A stretch of 64,000 nt of DNA from CAZCAQ01 sp964540135 (lineage in GTDB: Bacteria; Patescibacteriota; WWE3; UBA101185; UBA10185). A model generated the notes under the pieces. That model had not been told where the DNA came from. It saw only the letters and a program-made list of their open reading frames with translations, and did not search any database. Positions 27,386-36,799 of this stretch are shown here, one piece after another; positions within the stretch are counted from its first letter, which is position 1, and each line of letters opens with the position of its first letter. The DNA lies in contig CAZILK010000001.1 in assembly GCA_964540135.1 (NCBI GenBank), positions 1-64,000 of the forward strand, given 5' to 3'. A program made the translations under genes and the position numbers.

Positions 27386-28714
27386 TCAACACAGTACGCC
27401 TGCAAGCGAGGTCCCTTCTGGAATAAATGATGTATCAAAGTCCATAAGCTTACAAATGGTTGCTGCAACTCTTATCGAGTTGTTACAACTTCTTTCATCT
27501 GGGTATACATGAGTCATGTTCCCAACGTAAAGATTAGTAAAATCAGTTTTGCTTGGGGTTATTTTCTGTGAAAAATTTAAATCAACTACCGGTGCAGCAT
27601 ATTTAGCCTTGAAGACATGGTATTTACTAACATCTTCGTTTTTGAAGTTTGGGTAAATATCAGATAACCTGGCGATCATTAGCTTTGCTATTTCATCACC
27701 CTCCATGAGTGCTAGCGGATCACTGCTTGCATAGTATCTTGAAAGATAGGCTAGATGAATACCTCTATAGTTATCGCTTGCTATAAAGTTTGTATGTTCT
27801 ATAACTCCACCAAACGGGAAGCCTGGGTCTGCTACACTAAGCCAGTAAACATCGCTCAATGCTTTTTTCATTTCTAAGATTACACAAACAGCTGCGAAGT
27901 ATTCTATGCTTTTGTTTGTTTTCACTATTTCTTTTAGCTGTGGGGTTTGCACGGTGAATAGATACTGATCAGCGGCATATCTGCTTGTATCAGTTTTCAC
28001 GGCTGTAACTAAGTTACCATCTAATTCAATATCTAACACACTACTGTTTTTCACTATCGTAACTCCCATTTCTTCTAGCTTAGTTTCAAGAGCCTTTATA
28101 ATAGTTTCAAACCCACCTTCAAAATATCCAAGTTGCTCGTTGCCCTTACTTCTTGATCTCATTCGTTGAGATAGTCTTCCAATCATCCATGAAAGAGGGA
28201 CAACATTTGCAAAATCGCCAAATTTTATATTGAGGAGTGGTTTCCATAAACATTCTGTTACTTCTTTACCGGCAAACTTATAAAACCAAGCTAAAGCTGA
28301 TATATTCTCTGAATTTCTCCAGTTTGCAAATCTGCCAAGGTACATACTTGTTGAGACAAATCTGATTTTTGAAATCATACTCATAGGTTTAAATTTGAAT
28401 AAGTCAGGTAGTCCATTAAACCCGTATATCTTTTTATTTCTAAACACACCCATTTTTGTGTTTTTAAATATTTGTTTGTCTGTAATGCCAAGTTCTTCAC
28501 ATAACCACAGGAGTTCTTTATCGTGCGTAAAGAAATGGTGGTAGTAATACTCAAGCCTACTACCGCCAACATCAAACGATTTCACCACACCGCCAAGAGA
28601 GCTTGAAGCTTCAATAAGAGTTACAGTTTGCTTATTTTTAGCAAGGATATATGCAGCTGCAAGACCAGTCATACCTCCTCCAACAATTAAGATGTGTTTG
28701 TTTGTATTTCTCAT
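27386..28714 (-). CDS. FAD-dependent amine-oxidase/protoporphyrinogen-oxidase-like oxidoreductase
   Basis: A 442-residue flavoprotein with the dinucleotide-binding motif GGGMTGLAAAYIL at the N-terminus, an ASSSLGG flavin loop and a C-terminal NLYVGNM-type FAD contact. It belongs to the COG1232-like group often found beside GtrB-type transferases in glycan loci, and resembles UDP-galactopyranose mutase only in fold. Heme synthesis is unlikely in this context. Its substrate is probably a sugar or lipid intermediate, but this is inference. It ends the minus-strand operon 32880-27386. Confidence 0.82.
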   Translation of the reverse strand: MRNTNKHILIVGGGMTGLAAAYILAKNKQTVTLIEASSSLGGVVKSFDVGGSRLEYYYHHFFTHDKELLWLCEELGITDKQIFKNTKMGVFRNKKIYGFNGLPDLFKFKPMSMISKIRFVSTSMYLGRFANWRNSENISALAWFYKFAGKEVTECLWKPLLNIKFGDFANVVPLSWMIGRLSQRMRSRSKGNEQLGYFEGGFETIIKALETKLEEMGVTIVKNSSVLDIELDGNLVTAVKTDTSRYAADQYLFTVQTPQLKEIVKTNKSIEYFAAVCVILEMKKALSDVYWLSVADPGFPFGGVIEHTNFIASDNYRGIHLAYLSRYYASSDPLALMEGDEIAKLMIARLSDIYPNFKNEDVSKYHVFKAKYAAPVVDLNFSQKITPSKTDFTNLYVGNMTHVYPDERSCNNSIRVAATICKLMDFDTSFIPEGTSLAGVLC

Positions 28715-28729
28715 ATTACGTGTCTGGTT

Positions 28730-29686
28730 TTAAAGCTTAGATTCTTTAATTATCCACTCTGGTCTATTTTTTACTTCATCATAAATTCGGCTTAGGTAAT
28801 TGCCAATGATACCAAGGAAAATTAACTGAACGCCTCCTAGAAAGAGTATTGAGATGACAATTGTGGCAAAACCAGGGACTGGTCCAAGTCCTATTGAAGT
28901 AAAAAAGGGAGTAAATATTCTTTGAAAGAGTGTAAACACCACCATAATTAATGCTGCTATTGATACCCAGATGCCAAGGCTAGAGGCAATAGTTAGGGGC
29001 ACTGTTGAAAAAGAAAATATACCGTCAAAAGCCAATTTCATTAATTTTTTAAAAGGATATTTTGTTTCTCCACCAGCACGAACTTGCCTTTCATATTCAA
29101 GACCTATTTGTTTAAACCCAGACCAGGCTCTAAGGCCGCGAACAAACTTATTTTTTTCAGGCATACTTTTTAATGCATTTACTACCTTTCTATCCATGAG
29201 TGAGAAATCTCCTGAATCAAGAGGTATGTTAAATGTTACAAGATACCCAAGTATTCTATAAAATGCCCAGTAGCATACTCGTTTTATATGTATTTCTTTT
29301 CTTTTTTTCCTAATCGCGTAAACAACATCAAACCCTTCTTCCCATTTCTTAATATATCTATGGAGCTCTTCTGGAGGATCCTGGAGATCTACATCCATAA
29401 CAATTACAGCGTCTCCATCTGCATGATGTATACCACAGGATATTGCTGTTTGATGCCCGAAGTTTCTTGAAAATGAAATTACTTTCCAACGATCGTCTTT
29501 AGTATTTTGTTGAAGTAGTAGTTGTAGAGTTTTATCTTCAGAACCATCGTCGATACAAAAAACATTATAATCATGCTCCCAACTCTTAGTCGCTTTGATT
29601 AATCTTTTAAAAAACAACGGTAGTACTGCTTCCTCGTTATAACAGGGAAGAACTATAGAAATTTTCTTGCGTGTTTTAGTTGCCAT
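28730..29686 (-). CDS. GtrB/DPM1-like polyprenyl-phosphate glycosyltransferase
   Basis: A 318-residue GT2 enzyme with LPCYNEE, CIDDGSEDKT, DxD as Asp98-Val-Asp100 within VMDVDLQDPPEE, and two C-terminal membrane helices (about 232-255 and 267-295). This is the GtrB/ArnC/PglF-type layout, which charges undecaprenyl phosphate with a hexose or aminoarabinose-like sugar. It lies 15 bases before the FAD oxidoreductase. A TATAAT on the minus strand (29706-29711) sits 19 bases before its ATG, implying an internal promoter with a short leader. Confidence 0.92.
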   Translation of the reverse strand: MATKTRKKISIVLPCYNEEAVLPLFFKRLIKATKSWEHDYNVFCIDDGSEDKTLQLLLQQNTKDDRWKVISFSRNFGHQTAISCGIHHADGDAVIVMDVDLQDPPEELHRYIKKWEEGFDVVYAIRKKRKEIHIKRVCYWAFYRILGYLVTFNIPLDSGDFSLMDRKVVNALKSMPEKNKFVRGLRAWSGFKQIGLEYERQVRAGGETKYPFKKLMKLAFDGIFSFSTVPLTIASSLGIWVSIAALIMVVFTLFQRIFTPFFTSIGLGPVPGFATIVISILFLGGVQLIFLGIIGNYLSRIYDEVKNRPEWIIKESKL

Positions 29687-29705
29687 ATACTAATTGTTCG
29701 AGTCT

Positions 29706-29711
29706 ATTATA
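29706..29711 (-). promoter_or_regulatory. -10 box before the GtrB-like gene
   Basis: TATAAT on the minus strand, within the 91-base gap between this gene and the upstream membrane gene, ends 19 bases before the ATG. Unlike most promoters here, it would leave a leader of about 12 bases. The sequence right before the ATG (AATTAGTATATGG including the start) matches that at 50963. Confidence 0.45.
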
Positions 29712-29777
29712 ATATCTTTCTGCTATATTGTAAGATGCGCGTTTGTTGTTGGGTTTACAAGTTAGTTAAGAGTTAGT

Positions 29778-31994
29778 TTAGTCTGTTTCGTAGGAAATCC
29801 CGTGTTTAGCTAAAACATCACCTCGATATACCCAAGTTTGAACATATCCTCTGTAGCTTATGGTAAATTCTGCAGGAACTTCTTTACCGGGTACGGGAAC
29901 AGTTCTTTTAAGACCGCCTCTTGTGAATATAAAATAATCGTCCTTTGTGTAAGGTCCGAGCCTTTCTTTATGCGGTATATGATCTGAATCGACATTTATC
30001 CCCAAAAGTATTTCGTTTGGTTGCTTACCTTTGTATTTATATAACCAAGCACCTCTAAAATTGGCAGTTATAATTGTTTTTTCACAGCTCTTTGTCTTAA
30101 GACATCTCTTAAAAATCTCTTTTTGGGCAATCATAATTTCTTCCCCCCACCCTTGCCAGGCAACATCCATTCTCCCTTGAACAAAGTTCTTATTATAGCT
30201 TTCAGACTGATCAGACCAGAATGGTCTAAATGCTGCATATACAGGTGCAAATGGCCAAAGCTCAATAACTAGTACAAGAGCAGTAACTGCTATTAATGCT
30301 TTCTTTTTAACTAAGCTTTGGTTTGAGTTTATAAAACTGTATAGCCTGATTAATATATAGAGCTCAAATATATAGTGGTACAAATCGTAATACCTATTCA
30401 CAAGCCAAGTTGATGTTAATGCATATCCAAGAGGCATAAGAAAACACATAATCACAGCTAAGTCCCAGATGAAACTATACTTAGTCTTGTTTGAGTTACG
30501 CCTTGTGAAATCAAATATAACAATAAAAGCGAGCAGTACCCAAAATACTGAGGGAATTGCATTTATAAAAACTGCATAATAAAACGCTATATTTTTAATA
30601 TGAAACTCTTGTGCGGTGGTCGCACCTGGATACCATGTATAGTTCGCATTGGGATTTTTGTCATGACCGTAGGTTCCTTTTGGTGCTTGTACAAAAAACC
30701 CTTCGTAAGCCTGGGTATTAAATGTTCCCCAGACTCCAATTGCAAGTGCGGCAATCATTACAATTAAAGCAAGCTTGGAGCTTATTTTGGAGCCTATGTT
30801 ATCAAAGAGGTTATCAAACTTACTTAATAAAATAGAACATACACAGCTTATTACGACTAGCGCTCCCAAAAGATAGTAAGAGTAAGTTGAGTTGAAATAC
30901 GCAAGATTGCTGGCAATCTTAGCACTCACAAGAGGCCACCCCCACGATACAAGAGGGTAGAGTATTGAAACTGTACCTTTAGTCGGAAAATCAAGATCCC
31001 TAGCAACGCCTATTAATCCATACATTAAAAGAATCTCAATTATACTCGCCACAACCCCTGCCGATATTACAAGAGGAATTATGTATAGCTTTTTGTACTT
31101 GTTGTAAGCTAGATAACCTAACATGATAAGCGATACGATGATTAACGGTGATACATTTAGCTTTTCTTGTGAACCAGCCACTGATATTACAAGTGCGACA
31201 ATAGTTAAGTTTAAATTTTTAGTTAAGTATGCTATGCCTAAAAGAAACATTGCAGCTGTTGCCACAAACATTGCATATAAATCATAGTTCGCAATCTTCC
31301 ATGCGATTAAGTTCATCGGGGTAATGAGTGTAAACATCATAAAGAGAATAAACGTTAGAACAAACTTTTCTTCATCAGTTATTTTCAAAACATATTTTTT
31401 CAGTAAGCTAAAAATACCAAGCATCATCACAATACCCCCGATCCAGTGCAGCATTTTAGCTACCGATAGGAGGCTGTTATAGTCTCCAGGTTTAAAAAGA
31501 CTAAGAGGTATACCGATTAAAATATAGCTAAGTCTTAAAGCCCCGTTACCCCAAACTCCCATTTGAGCTGTGTACTTAATAGAGGCAAACTCCATAACCG
31601 ATATACCCTCATCACTAGCAAGCATTTGAGAGGACTTTTCTACCGATATATAGAACAGGAGGCCAATGAGGATAAGTAGTATGCCAATTGCCTTGTAGGA
31701 TTTAACGTTTCTCTTTAAATAAAAAAAAGTAATTATAAGTCCAACAGATATGGTAATAAGTTCAAATAAATTAATACCAAGTACTGGCAAGAAAGGTTCA
31801 AAGTAACCAACTCCTTTTAACTTAGATGAGATTAAGATTCTGATTGTGCAGTAAAAGAAAGCAACTATAAAAAGCCCAGCACACAGAGGCTTTATTCGTT
31901 GAGACTGTTTTTTTCTAAAGAGTAAAAAAGCTGTGTAAGCAAGAGTTGTAATATATAAAAACAGTGCTAAGTGAATTGTAATATCTGTAGTCAT
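29778..31994 (-). CDS. Large polytopic membrane protein, GT-C-like
   Basis: A 738-residue protein with roughly 14 hydrophobic segments over the first 570 residues and a soluble C-terminal domain. After the fourth helix a loop contains ASDEGISV, followed by NGALRLSYILIG, reminiscent of the acidic first-loop motif in GT-C glycosyltransferases; I cannot assign a family. Context (methyltransferase one base upstream, GtrB-like enzyme downstream) supports a role in transferring sugar from a polyprenyl-phosphate donor outside the cell. The start follows the preceding stop by one base. Confidence 0.65.
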   Translation of the reverse strand: MTTDITIHLALFLYITTLAYTAFLLFRKKQSQRIKPLCAGLFIVAFFYCTIRILISSKLKGVGYFEPFLPVLGINLFELITISVGLIITFFYLKRNVKSYKAIGILLILIGLLFYISVEKSSQMLASDEGISVMEFASIKYTAQMGVWGNGALRLSYILIGIPLSLFKPGDYNSLLSVAKMLHWIGGIVMMLGIFSLLKKYVLKITDEEKFVLTFILFMMFTLITPMNLIAWKIANYDLYAMFVATAAMFLLGIAYLTKNLNLTIVALVISVAGSQEKLNVSPLIIVSLIMLGYLAYNKYKKLYIIPLVISAGVVASIIEILLMYGLIGVARDLDFPTKGTVSILYPLVSWGWPLVSAKIASNLAYFNSTYSYYLLGALVVISCVCSILLSKFDNLFDNIGSKISSKLALIVMIAALAIGVWGTFNTQAYEGFFVQAPKGTYGHDKNPNANYTWYPGATTAQEFHIKNIAFYYAVFINAIPSVFWVLLAFIVIFDFTRRNSNKTKYSFIWDLAVIMCFLMPLGYALTSTWLVNRYYDLYHYIFELYILIRLYSFINSNQSLVKKKALIAVTALVLVIELWPFAPVYAAFRPFWSDQSESYNKNFVQGRMDVAWQGWGEEIMIAQKEIFKRCLKTKSCEKTIITANFRGAWLYKYKGKQPNEILLGINVDSDHIPHKERLGPYTKDDYFIFTRGGLKRTVPVPGKEVPAEFTISYRGYVQTWVYRGDVLAKHGISYETD

Positions 31995-31995
31995 G

Positions 31996-32880
31996 TTAAC
32001 TTTGTTTTTTAATAGTTAGGATTACAGGACTCCATGTTTTCGTTTTTATAATTAATTGCGCTACAAGTTTATTAAGACCAAGTGTCTTCATTATATCTAG
32101 CATCTTCTTTACTTTATAAAGACCGGCCCACTCACCAAAATTTGTGCTAGTCATTCTTTCTAAAAATACTTCTTCTCCTAGTGACAGTAGTTCAATGTTG
32201 TATTTACTTCCAAGTTTCTTTGTTGCATTTTTTGCCCACCTTGCATTTAATTCTACATTCAAGGTTTTTGCATACGCTTCATTTCTCCCGGCAATGTATT
32301 TTATATACCAAGGAAAAAAACTCTTAAATAACACTGGTGGGTGAAAGACAGCATAATGCCCATCAAAAAACGAGTGAAAGCTTGGGTACACATATTGAAG
32401 TATGCCTCCTGGTTTTAATACACGAAGCCCTTCATCAAGTACTTTAAACGGGTCTTTTACATGCTCCATAACGTTAGTTGAATAAACTATATCAAAAGTA
32501 TTGTCATCAAAAGGCATTTCCTCGCCAAATGCAGCAGTTAAGGTGTTTTCATCTAGATTATTATCTCTAAAGACCTCCCGTGAGATTGCAAGTGAGTTCC
32601 CAAAACCTTCGCCATCAGGCTCAATACCAAAAGCATCAATATTAAAATTCTTGATAGCTACTAGGTTAAAAATACCAAAACCAGAACCGACATTAAGTAG
32701 CTTTTTACCTGCTATTTCATTCCCGCTAAGATATTTACGAATAAGTTCAATTTCGTTTACTGGTTTTACGAGCGAGAGTGTATCTTCAGTTAATTTAGTT
32801 ATTGGAAGAAAAGAAAGAGCTGTAAAAAAGGCACTATACTCTTCGTCCACAAGTTTTTTAACATTGTCTGAAAGTAACAT
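31996..32880 (-). CDS. Class I SAM-dependent methyltransferase
   Basis: A protein of about 294 residues with motif I LNVGSGFGIF, an acidic GIEPDGE motif II and TNVMEHVKDP followed by LRVLKPGG, typical of Methyltransf_11/23. The ATG at 32880 is preferred over one 54 bases upstream because a minus-strand TATAAT lies seven bases before it and the extra residues would cross the divergent promoter. It heads the minus-strand operon to 27386. It probably methylates a sugar of the glycan; the target is unknown. Confidence 0.85.
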   Translation of the reverse strand: MLLSDNVKKLVDEEYSAFFTALSFLPITKLTEDTLSLVKPVNEIELIRKYLSGNEIAGKKLLNVGSGFGIFNLVAIKNFNIDAFGIEPDGEGFGNSLAISREVFRDNNLDENTLTAAFGEEMPFDDNTFDIVYSTNVMEHVKDPFKVLDEGLRVLKPGGILQYVYPSFHSFFDGHYAVFHPPVLFKSFFPWYIKYIAGRNEAYAKTLNVELNARWAKNATKKLGSKYNIELLSLGEEVFLERMTSTNFGEWAGLYKVKKMLDIMKTLGLNKLVAQLIIKTKTWSPVILTIKKQS

Positions 32881-32887
32881 TTCAAGA

Positions 32888-32893
32888 ATTATA
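32888..32893 (-). promoter_or_regulatory. -10 box in the 45-base divergent promoter region
   Basis: TATAAT on the minus strand ends seven bases before the methyltransferase ATG, so a leaderless transcript is expected. The same 45 bases also hold plus-strand TATACT (32890-32895) and TATAAT (32895-32900), so the opposing promoters overlap and could compete. For the plus gene (ATG 32926) the closest box is a poor TATAGC. Confidence 0.5.
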
Positions 32894-32925
32894 CTATAAT
32901 AGCCTTGGAGTAAATATAGCGAACT

Positions 32926-34047
32926 ATGAAGCATATACTGATTTTAAATTATGAATTCCCGCCTGTTGGTGGTGGGGGCGGAACCTCCTCAAAATATCTA
33001 GCAGAGGCATTTGCGAAACATGACTTAAAAGTTCATGTACTAACGAGTTGGCTCAAAGGTTTGCCAAAAACTGAAAGCATTGATGGCTACACGGTTCAAA
33101 GAATCAACTGCTCTAGATCAAAGCCTGATCGTGCATCACTATTTGAAATGTTTTGCAGTGTACTTTTTATGATTGTTCCAGCAATCAGGTATTGTATGGA
33201 GGAAAAACCAGATCTTATTCATTGTAACTTTGCAGTTCCTACCGGCATCGTCGCTTTTATTTGCAAAAAGCTTACTGGTGTTCCATACGTACTAACGCTC
33301 CATGGGGGCGAGGTTCCATCATTCAATAAACCATTTGTAAGTAATAAGTTTTATTTCTTTTCGGTTGTAATTAAAAAACTAACATCTCCTGTATGGACAC
33401 AGGCTTGTAGGGTAATTTGTGCAAGTAATTATTTTTATGACCTGGTCAGAGCGGAGTATCCGACTATCACCCCAGTAGTTATACCGTTTGGTATTGATCT
33501 TGACTTCTTTTATCCAAAAGAGAAGATACGCTCAAATAAGATATCTTTACTTTTTTTTAGTAGACTAACTAAACAAAAAGGAGCTTTAGTTTTACTTGAT
33601 TCTGTTAAAGCTTTTGATAAGTCCCTAGACTGGGAATTAAACATCATCGGTGATGGGCCTATGAGAGGAGAGATTGCGGCTAAAATTGAAAAAGATAATC
33701 TTAAAGATAGAGTAACTATGCATGGATGGCAAAGCAAAGAATTTATTCGTGAGGCGTTGTGGAAAAGTTCTGTATTTGTGTTCCCGTCGCTACAAGAATC
33801 TTTTGGCTTTGTTATGCTTGAGGCGATAGCTACAGGCACACCGGCAATTGTGTCAGACACTCCTGCATTACAAGAAATTATTGATCAAACTGGTTTTGGT
33901 GTTGCGGTTACAGATTGGGATACCGATCTTCTTCCTTCAATCACTAAAGCACAAAGTCTTGTATTTGATAAAGCGAAGCTAGCAAACTATTCGTGGGAAT
34001 TTACAGCAAACAAATATCTTGAAGAATTTACAAGTTGTGTTAATTAA
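32926..34047 (+). CDS. GT4 glycosyltransferase
   Basis: A 373-residue GT-B enzyme with the N-terminal acceptor loop FPPVGGGGGTSSKYL, the donor-domain FFSRLTKQKG and the EX7E motif in ESFGFVMLE. It is a single plus-strand gene between two minus-strand operons. It shares a 45-base divergent promoter region on its left and overlaps the convergent methyltransferase by eight bases on its right. A cytoplasmic sugar transfer onto the lipid-linked glycan is expected; the sugar is unknown. Confidence 0.88.
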   Translation: MKHILILNYEFPPVGGGGGTSSKYLAEAFAKHDLKVHVLTSWLKGLPKTESIDGYTVQRINCSRSKPDRASLFEMFCSVLFMIVPAIRYCMEEKPDLIHCNFAVPTGIVAFICKKLTGVPYVLTLHGGEVPSFNKPFVSNKFYFFSVVIKKLTSPVWTQACRVICASNYFYDLVRAEYPTITPVVIPFGIDLDFFYPKEKIRSNKISLLFFSRLTKQKGALVLLDSVKAFDKSLDWELNIIGDGPMRGEIAAKIEKDNLKDRVTMHGWQSKEFIREALWKSSVFVFPSLQESFGFVMLEAIATGTPAIVSDTPALQEIIDQTGFGVAVTDWDTDLLPSITKAQSLVFDKAKLANYSWEFTANKYLEEFTSCVN

Positions 34048-34867
34048 CTTTTCCGCCAAACTTCCAAGAGTTACCGTTTCTGTTAATGATATAAACAGAA
34101 GTTTTATTAATCTGTGGTACTTTGTCTAACCAGACTTCAATATCTTCTTTACTTAAGTAAGTTGTTTGAGGTGTGACAAGTTGGTCAAAAGCAACATGCC
34201 TGTGGAAAAAATAACCTCTTTTTGATATCCAGAGTGCATAGCTATACATTGGCATTTTATTTGCAAAACCCTTTGTCGCAAAAGCTTTTATAAAAGTCGT
34301 GTAGAGATAAAAGAAAAACGCAAGTGGTGTTGCAATCAAGTATTTAGTAAACCACCAGGGGAGTTTACTTACAACTTTTCTTAACGGATCAACAACGCTA
34401 ATAACAAAGTTATTGCCTTCTTTTGCATATACCCAGCAATGAAAATTGCCACTAGCCCTTGTATTTTCAACAACCGCTTCAAACCCCTTAAATGGATCTT
34501 TTAAGTGATGAAGAACACCAATACAATAAACAACATCAAACTTATCTTTGCTTCTATACTTAGTTAAATCTTCTTGCAGTATTTTATAGTTTTCTAAATG
34601 AGTAAGCTTCATGTTAGCTTTAGCGGAAAGTATAGAATCACCAAGGTCAACTCCTTCAAGGTAACTTGGTTCCCAGGTTGAAAGCCACATCATAAGACTC
34701 GCGTTACCGCATCCAAGCTCAAGCACACGTTTTCCTTTGATATCTTTTTCAGTTAAGGGACTTAACCAATCAACAAATTGATCATAGGTATAAGTTGAAC
34801 CTTTTGGCAGATTATTCCATGAGGTTGCAAATGCTTGTGCGGTTTTTGTGTCTTTTCTTTCCTTCAT
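34040..34867 (-). CDS. Class I SAM-dependent methyltransferase
   Basis: A 275-residue protein with motif I LELGCGNAS, GVDLGDS as motif II and CIGVLHHLKDP. A hydrophobic stretch near 175-195 could bind the membrane. It starts through an ATGA overlap with the asparagine-synthetase-like gene and therefore belongs to the same two-gene operon. Methylation of a glycan or of the product of the amidotransferase is possible, but the substrate is not evident. Confidence 0.83.
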   Translation of the reverse strand: MKERKDTKTAQAFATSWNNLPKGSTYTYDQFVDWLSPLTEKDIKGKRVLELGCGNASLMMWLSTWEPSYLEGVDLGDSILSAKANMKLTHLENYKILQEDLTKYRSKDKFDVVYCIGVLHHLKDPFKGFEAVVENTRASGNFHCWVYAKEGNNFVISVVDPLRKVVSKLPWWFTKYLIATPLAFFFYLYTTFIKAFATKGFANKMPMYSYALWISKRGYFFHRHVAFDQLVTPQTTYLSKEDIEVWLDKVPQINKTSVYIINRNGNSWKFGGKVN

Positions 34868-36714
34868 AAGTTATCAGAGTTTAAAGTTCTTAGTGCCCAT
34901 AAGAATGTTCCATCATTTGATACTTTATTTATATGATCATTAATCTTCTTATCAATAAATTTTTGATTTAACTTTAAATCCTGATTCATATTAATAGTTA
35001 TTGACTGATTTTGAAACCACTTTCCAATTGGAGCACCAAAACCTTTTTTTGATCTGTTAATTATATTATCCGGTATAACATTCTTAAGTGCTTTCTTAAG
35101 TATGTATTTTCGCTTTCCGTTTCGCAGCTTATACTCGCCTGGTATCTTTCTGACAAAATCAACAAGCTCTATATCCAAAAAAGGTGCTCTGACCTCAAGC
35201 CCGTTCATCATACTCGCTCTATCGGCTTTGACGAGAATATCGTCTTGAAGATAAAGCTTTGTGTAGTATTGAAGAGCTTTGTCTACTAAACTAAGTTGTT
35301 CGCAATTATTCCATTGATCAAGTGCTTCAGAGAATAGATCATCTATTTGAAGAGGTTCGTTAAAAAGCTCTGATAATTCACTAGGTGCTAAAGGAGCCAT
35401 CCAAGTGGGGAGCCAGAATTTTTTTTCAAATCCCAGCCCTCGTAGTGTTCGTTTCAGTTTAAAATCAAGACTCATGTTCCGTAAAGAAACCGGCATGTTT
35501 AGTATTGTTTTTTCAAATCTCGCATGCATGCTTTTTGGAATAAATTTTGCATACATTGCAGCAATAGGTAGCGCCTGGAACGGATCATACCCTGCAAACA
35601 GTTCGTCGCCGCCATCTCCAGAAAGCGCTACAGTCACATATTTTTTTGTAAATTTAGAAAGTAAGAAGGTTGGAGTTAGCGAGCTATCTGCCATAGGCTC
35701 ATCAAGTCTCTCAAGTACGTTAGGTAGTATTTCAAGGGCTTTATCAACCGATAGTATATCTAGGTGATGCGCGCAGCCTATGTGTTTGGCAACCTGCCTT
35801 GCGTATATAGTTTCATCAAAAGAAGCTTCATCAAACCCAATACTAAAAGTTTGCAGAGAATCTTGTTCTACATGTCTTGCAGCAAGAGCTGCGATCGCTG
35901 ATGAATCTACCCCACCACTTAAAAATACTCCAAGTGGTACATCTGCCATTAGTCTTCGTTTCACTGCTCTATCTAGTAAAAACTGTAGCTCCTCGCCCCA
36001 TTCTCGTTCTGGGTTGCGTGGTAGATGCTCAAAAGGTTCGATTTTAAAATCCCAGTACTTGTTAATTTTAAAGCCCTTGTCTTTGATCGAAAAGATTAAA
36101 GAATTGCCTGCAGGCAGTTTATAGATATTTTCATAAATAGAACTTGGTGCTGGAATATAGCCGTAAGCGAAATATTTTTGGAGTGCTTTTTTTGAAATCT
36201 CTCTTTTTAACACTGTGTGGTGCTTAAATGCGGTTAATTCTGATGCAAAGGCAAAGACACCGTTTTGGTATGTATAAAAAAATGGTTTCTCACCAAATCT
36301 GTCTCTACTACAAAAAAGAAGACCGTTCTTTTTATCATAAATAACAAAAGCCCACATGCCGTTGAGTCTAGAAACAAAATCAGGGCCCCATTGAATATAG
36401 GAGTTAATTAGAGTTTCAGTGTCTGAATGATCAGTTTTAAAACTATGACCTTTTTTCACAAGCTCAGTTCTTAATTCTTCGTGGTTATATATTTCTCCAT
36501 TAAATATAATGACTATGTTCTCATCAACAGAAATCATTGGTTGTTGCCCCGTAGCAAGGTCAACAATCGAGAGTCTTCGGTGTCCAAGAAAAACAGTCTT
36601 TTCAACATCTACCCATGTTCCTCTTGCATCGGGACCACGATGAGAAAGGGAATCTGTCATTGCATCAAGAATTTGTGTATTGCCTGTTCCAAAAAAGCCA
36701 GTTATTCCGCACAT
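34864..36714 (-). CDS. asnB: Glutamine-dependent asparagine synthetase-like amidotransferase
   Basis: A 616-residue class-II glutamine amidotransferase fused to an asparagine synthetase domain. The ATG at 36714 is correct because it exposes the nucleophile Cys2 (MCGITGF); an upstream ATG would block it. The ATP-pyrophosphatase motif SGGVDSS is at about 266-272 and the domain is full length. It could make asparagine, but AsnB homologues in O-antigen loci amidate sugar carboxyl groups. Here it is cotranscribed only with a methyltransferase, and ugd in the same locus makes a uronic acid. Both roles remain possible. Confidence 0.9.
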   Translation of the reverse strand: MCGITGFFGTGNTQILDAMTDSLSHRGPDARGTWVDVEKTVFLGHRRLSIVDLATGQQPMISVDENIVIIFNGEIYNHEELRTELVKKGHSFKTDHSDTETLINSYIQWGPDFVSRLNGMWAFVIYDKKNGLLFCSRDRFGEKPFFYTYQNGVFAFASELTAFKHHTVLKREISKKALQKYFAYGYIPAPSSIYENIYKLPAGNSLIFSIKDKGFKINKYWDFKIEPFEHLPRNPEREWGEELQFLLDRAVKRRLMADVPLGVFLSGGVDSSAIAALAARHVEQDSLQTFSIGFDEASFDETIYARQVAKHIGCAHHLDILSVDKALEILPNVLERLDEPMADSSLTPTFLLSKFTKKYVTVALSGDGGDELFAGYDPFQALPIAAMYAKFIPKSMHARFEKTILNMPVSLRNMSLDFKLKRTLRGLGFEKKFWLPTWMAPLAPSELSELFNEPLQIDDLFSEALDQWNNCEQLSLVDKALQYYTKLYLQDDILVKADRASMMNGLEVRAPFLDIELVDFVRKIPGEYKLRNGKRKYILKKALKNVIPDNIINRSKKGFGAPIGKWFQNQSITINMNQDLKLNQKFIDKKINDHINKVSNDGTFLWALRTLNSDNL

Positions 36715-36720
36715 ATTATT

Positions 36721-36726
36721 TGTATA
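36721..36726 (-). promoter_or_regulatory. -10 box of the asnB-like operon
   Basis: TATACA on the minus strand ends six bases before the ATG at 36714, again predicting a leaderless transcript. It lies at the left edge of the 85-base divergent region. Confidence 0.5.
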
Positions 36727-36753
36727 ATGCAACGCAACAGCCTTAAATGCAAC
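36726..36753. repeat. Direct repeat in a divergent promoter region
   Basis: AATGCAAC occurs at 36726-36733 and 36746-36753, exactly 20 bases apart (two helical turns), and GCAACAG also occurs twice (36734-36740 and 36749-36755). The repeat lies just upstream of both divergent -10 boxes, where a regulator could act. It may be chance in short AT-rich sequence. Confidence 0.4.
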
Positions 36754-36787
36754 AGTATTTACATATTAAGGTACGATCTACTTATGG

Positions 36788-36793
36788 TATTAT
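36788..36793 (+). promoter_or_regulatory. -10 box of a predicted leaderless promoter
   Basis: TATTAT ends six bases before GTG at 36800. No Shine-Dalgarno sequence lies between them, and the -35 region is weak. This geometry supports the GTG as the start. Confidence 0.5.
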
Positions 36794-36799
36794 TCCTGT

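Noticed and set aside
35405..36124. Two plus-strand ORFs opposite the asnB-like gene
   Set aside because: They are shadows of a strongly conserved gene and have Ser-rich, low-complexity products.
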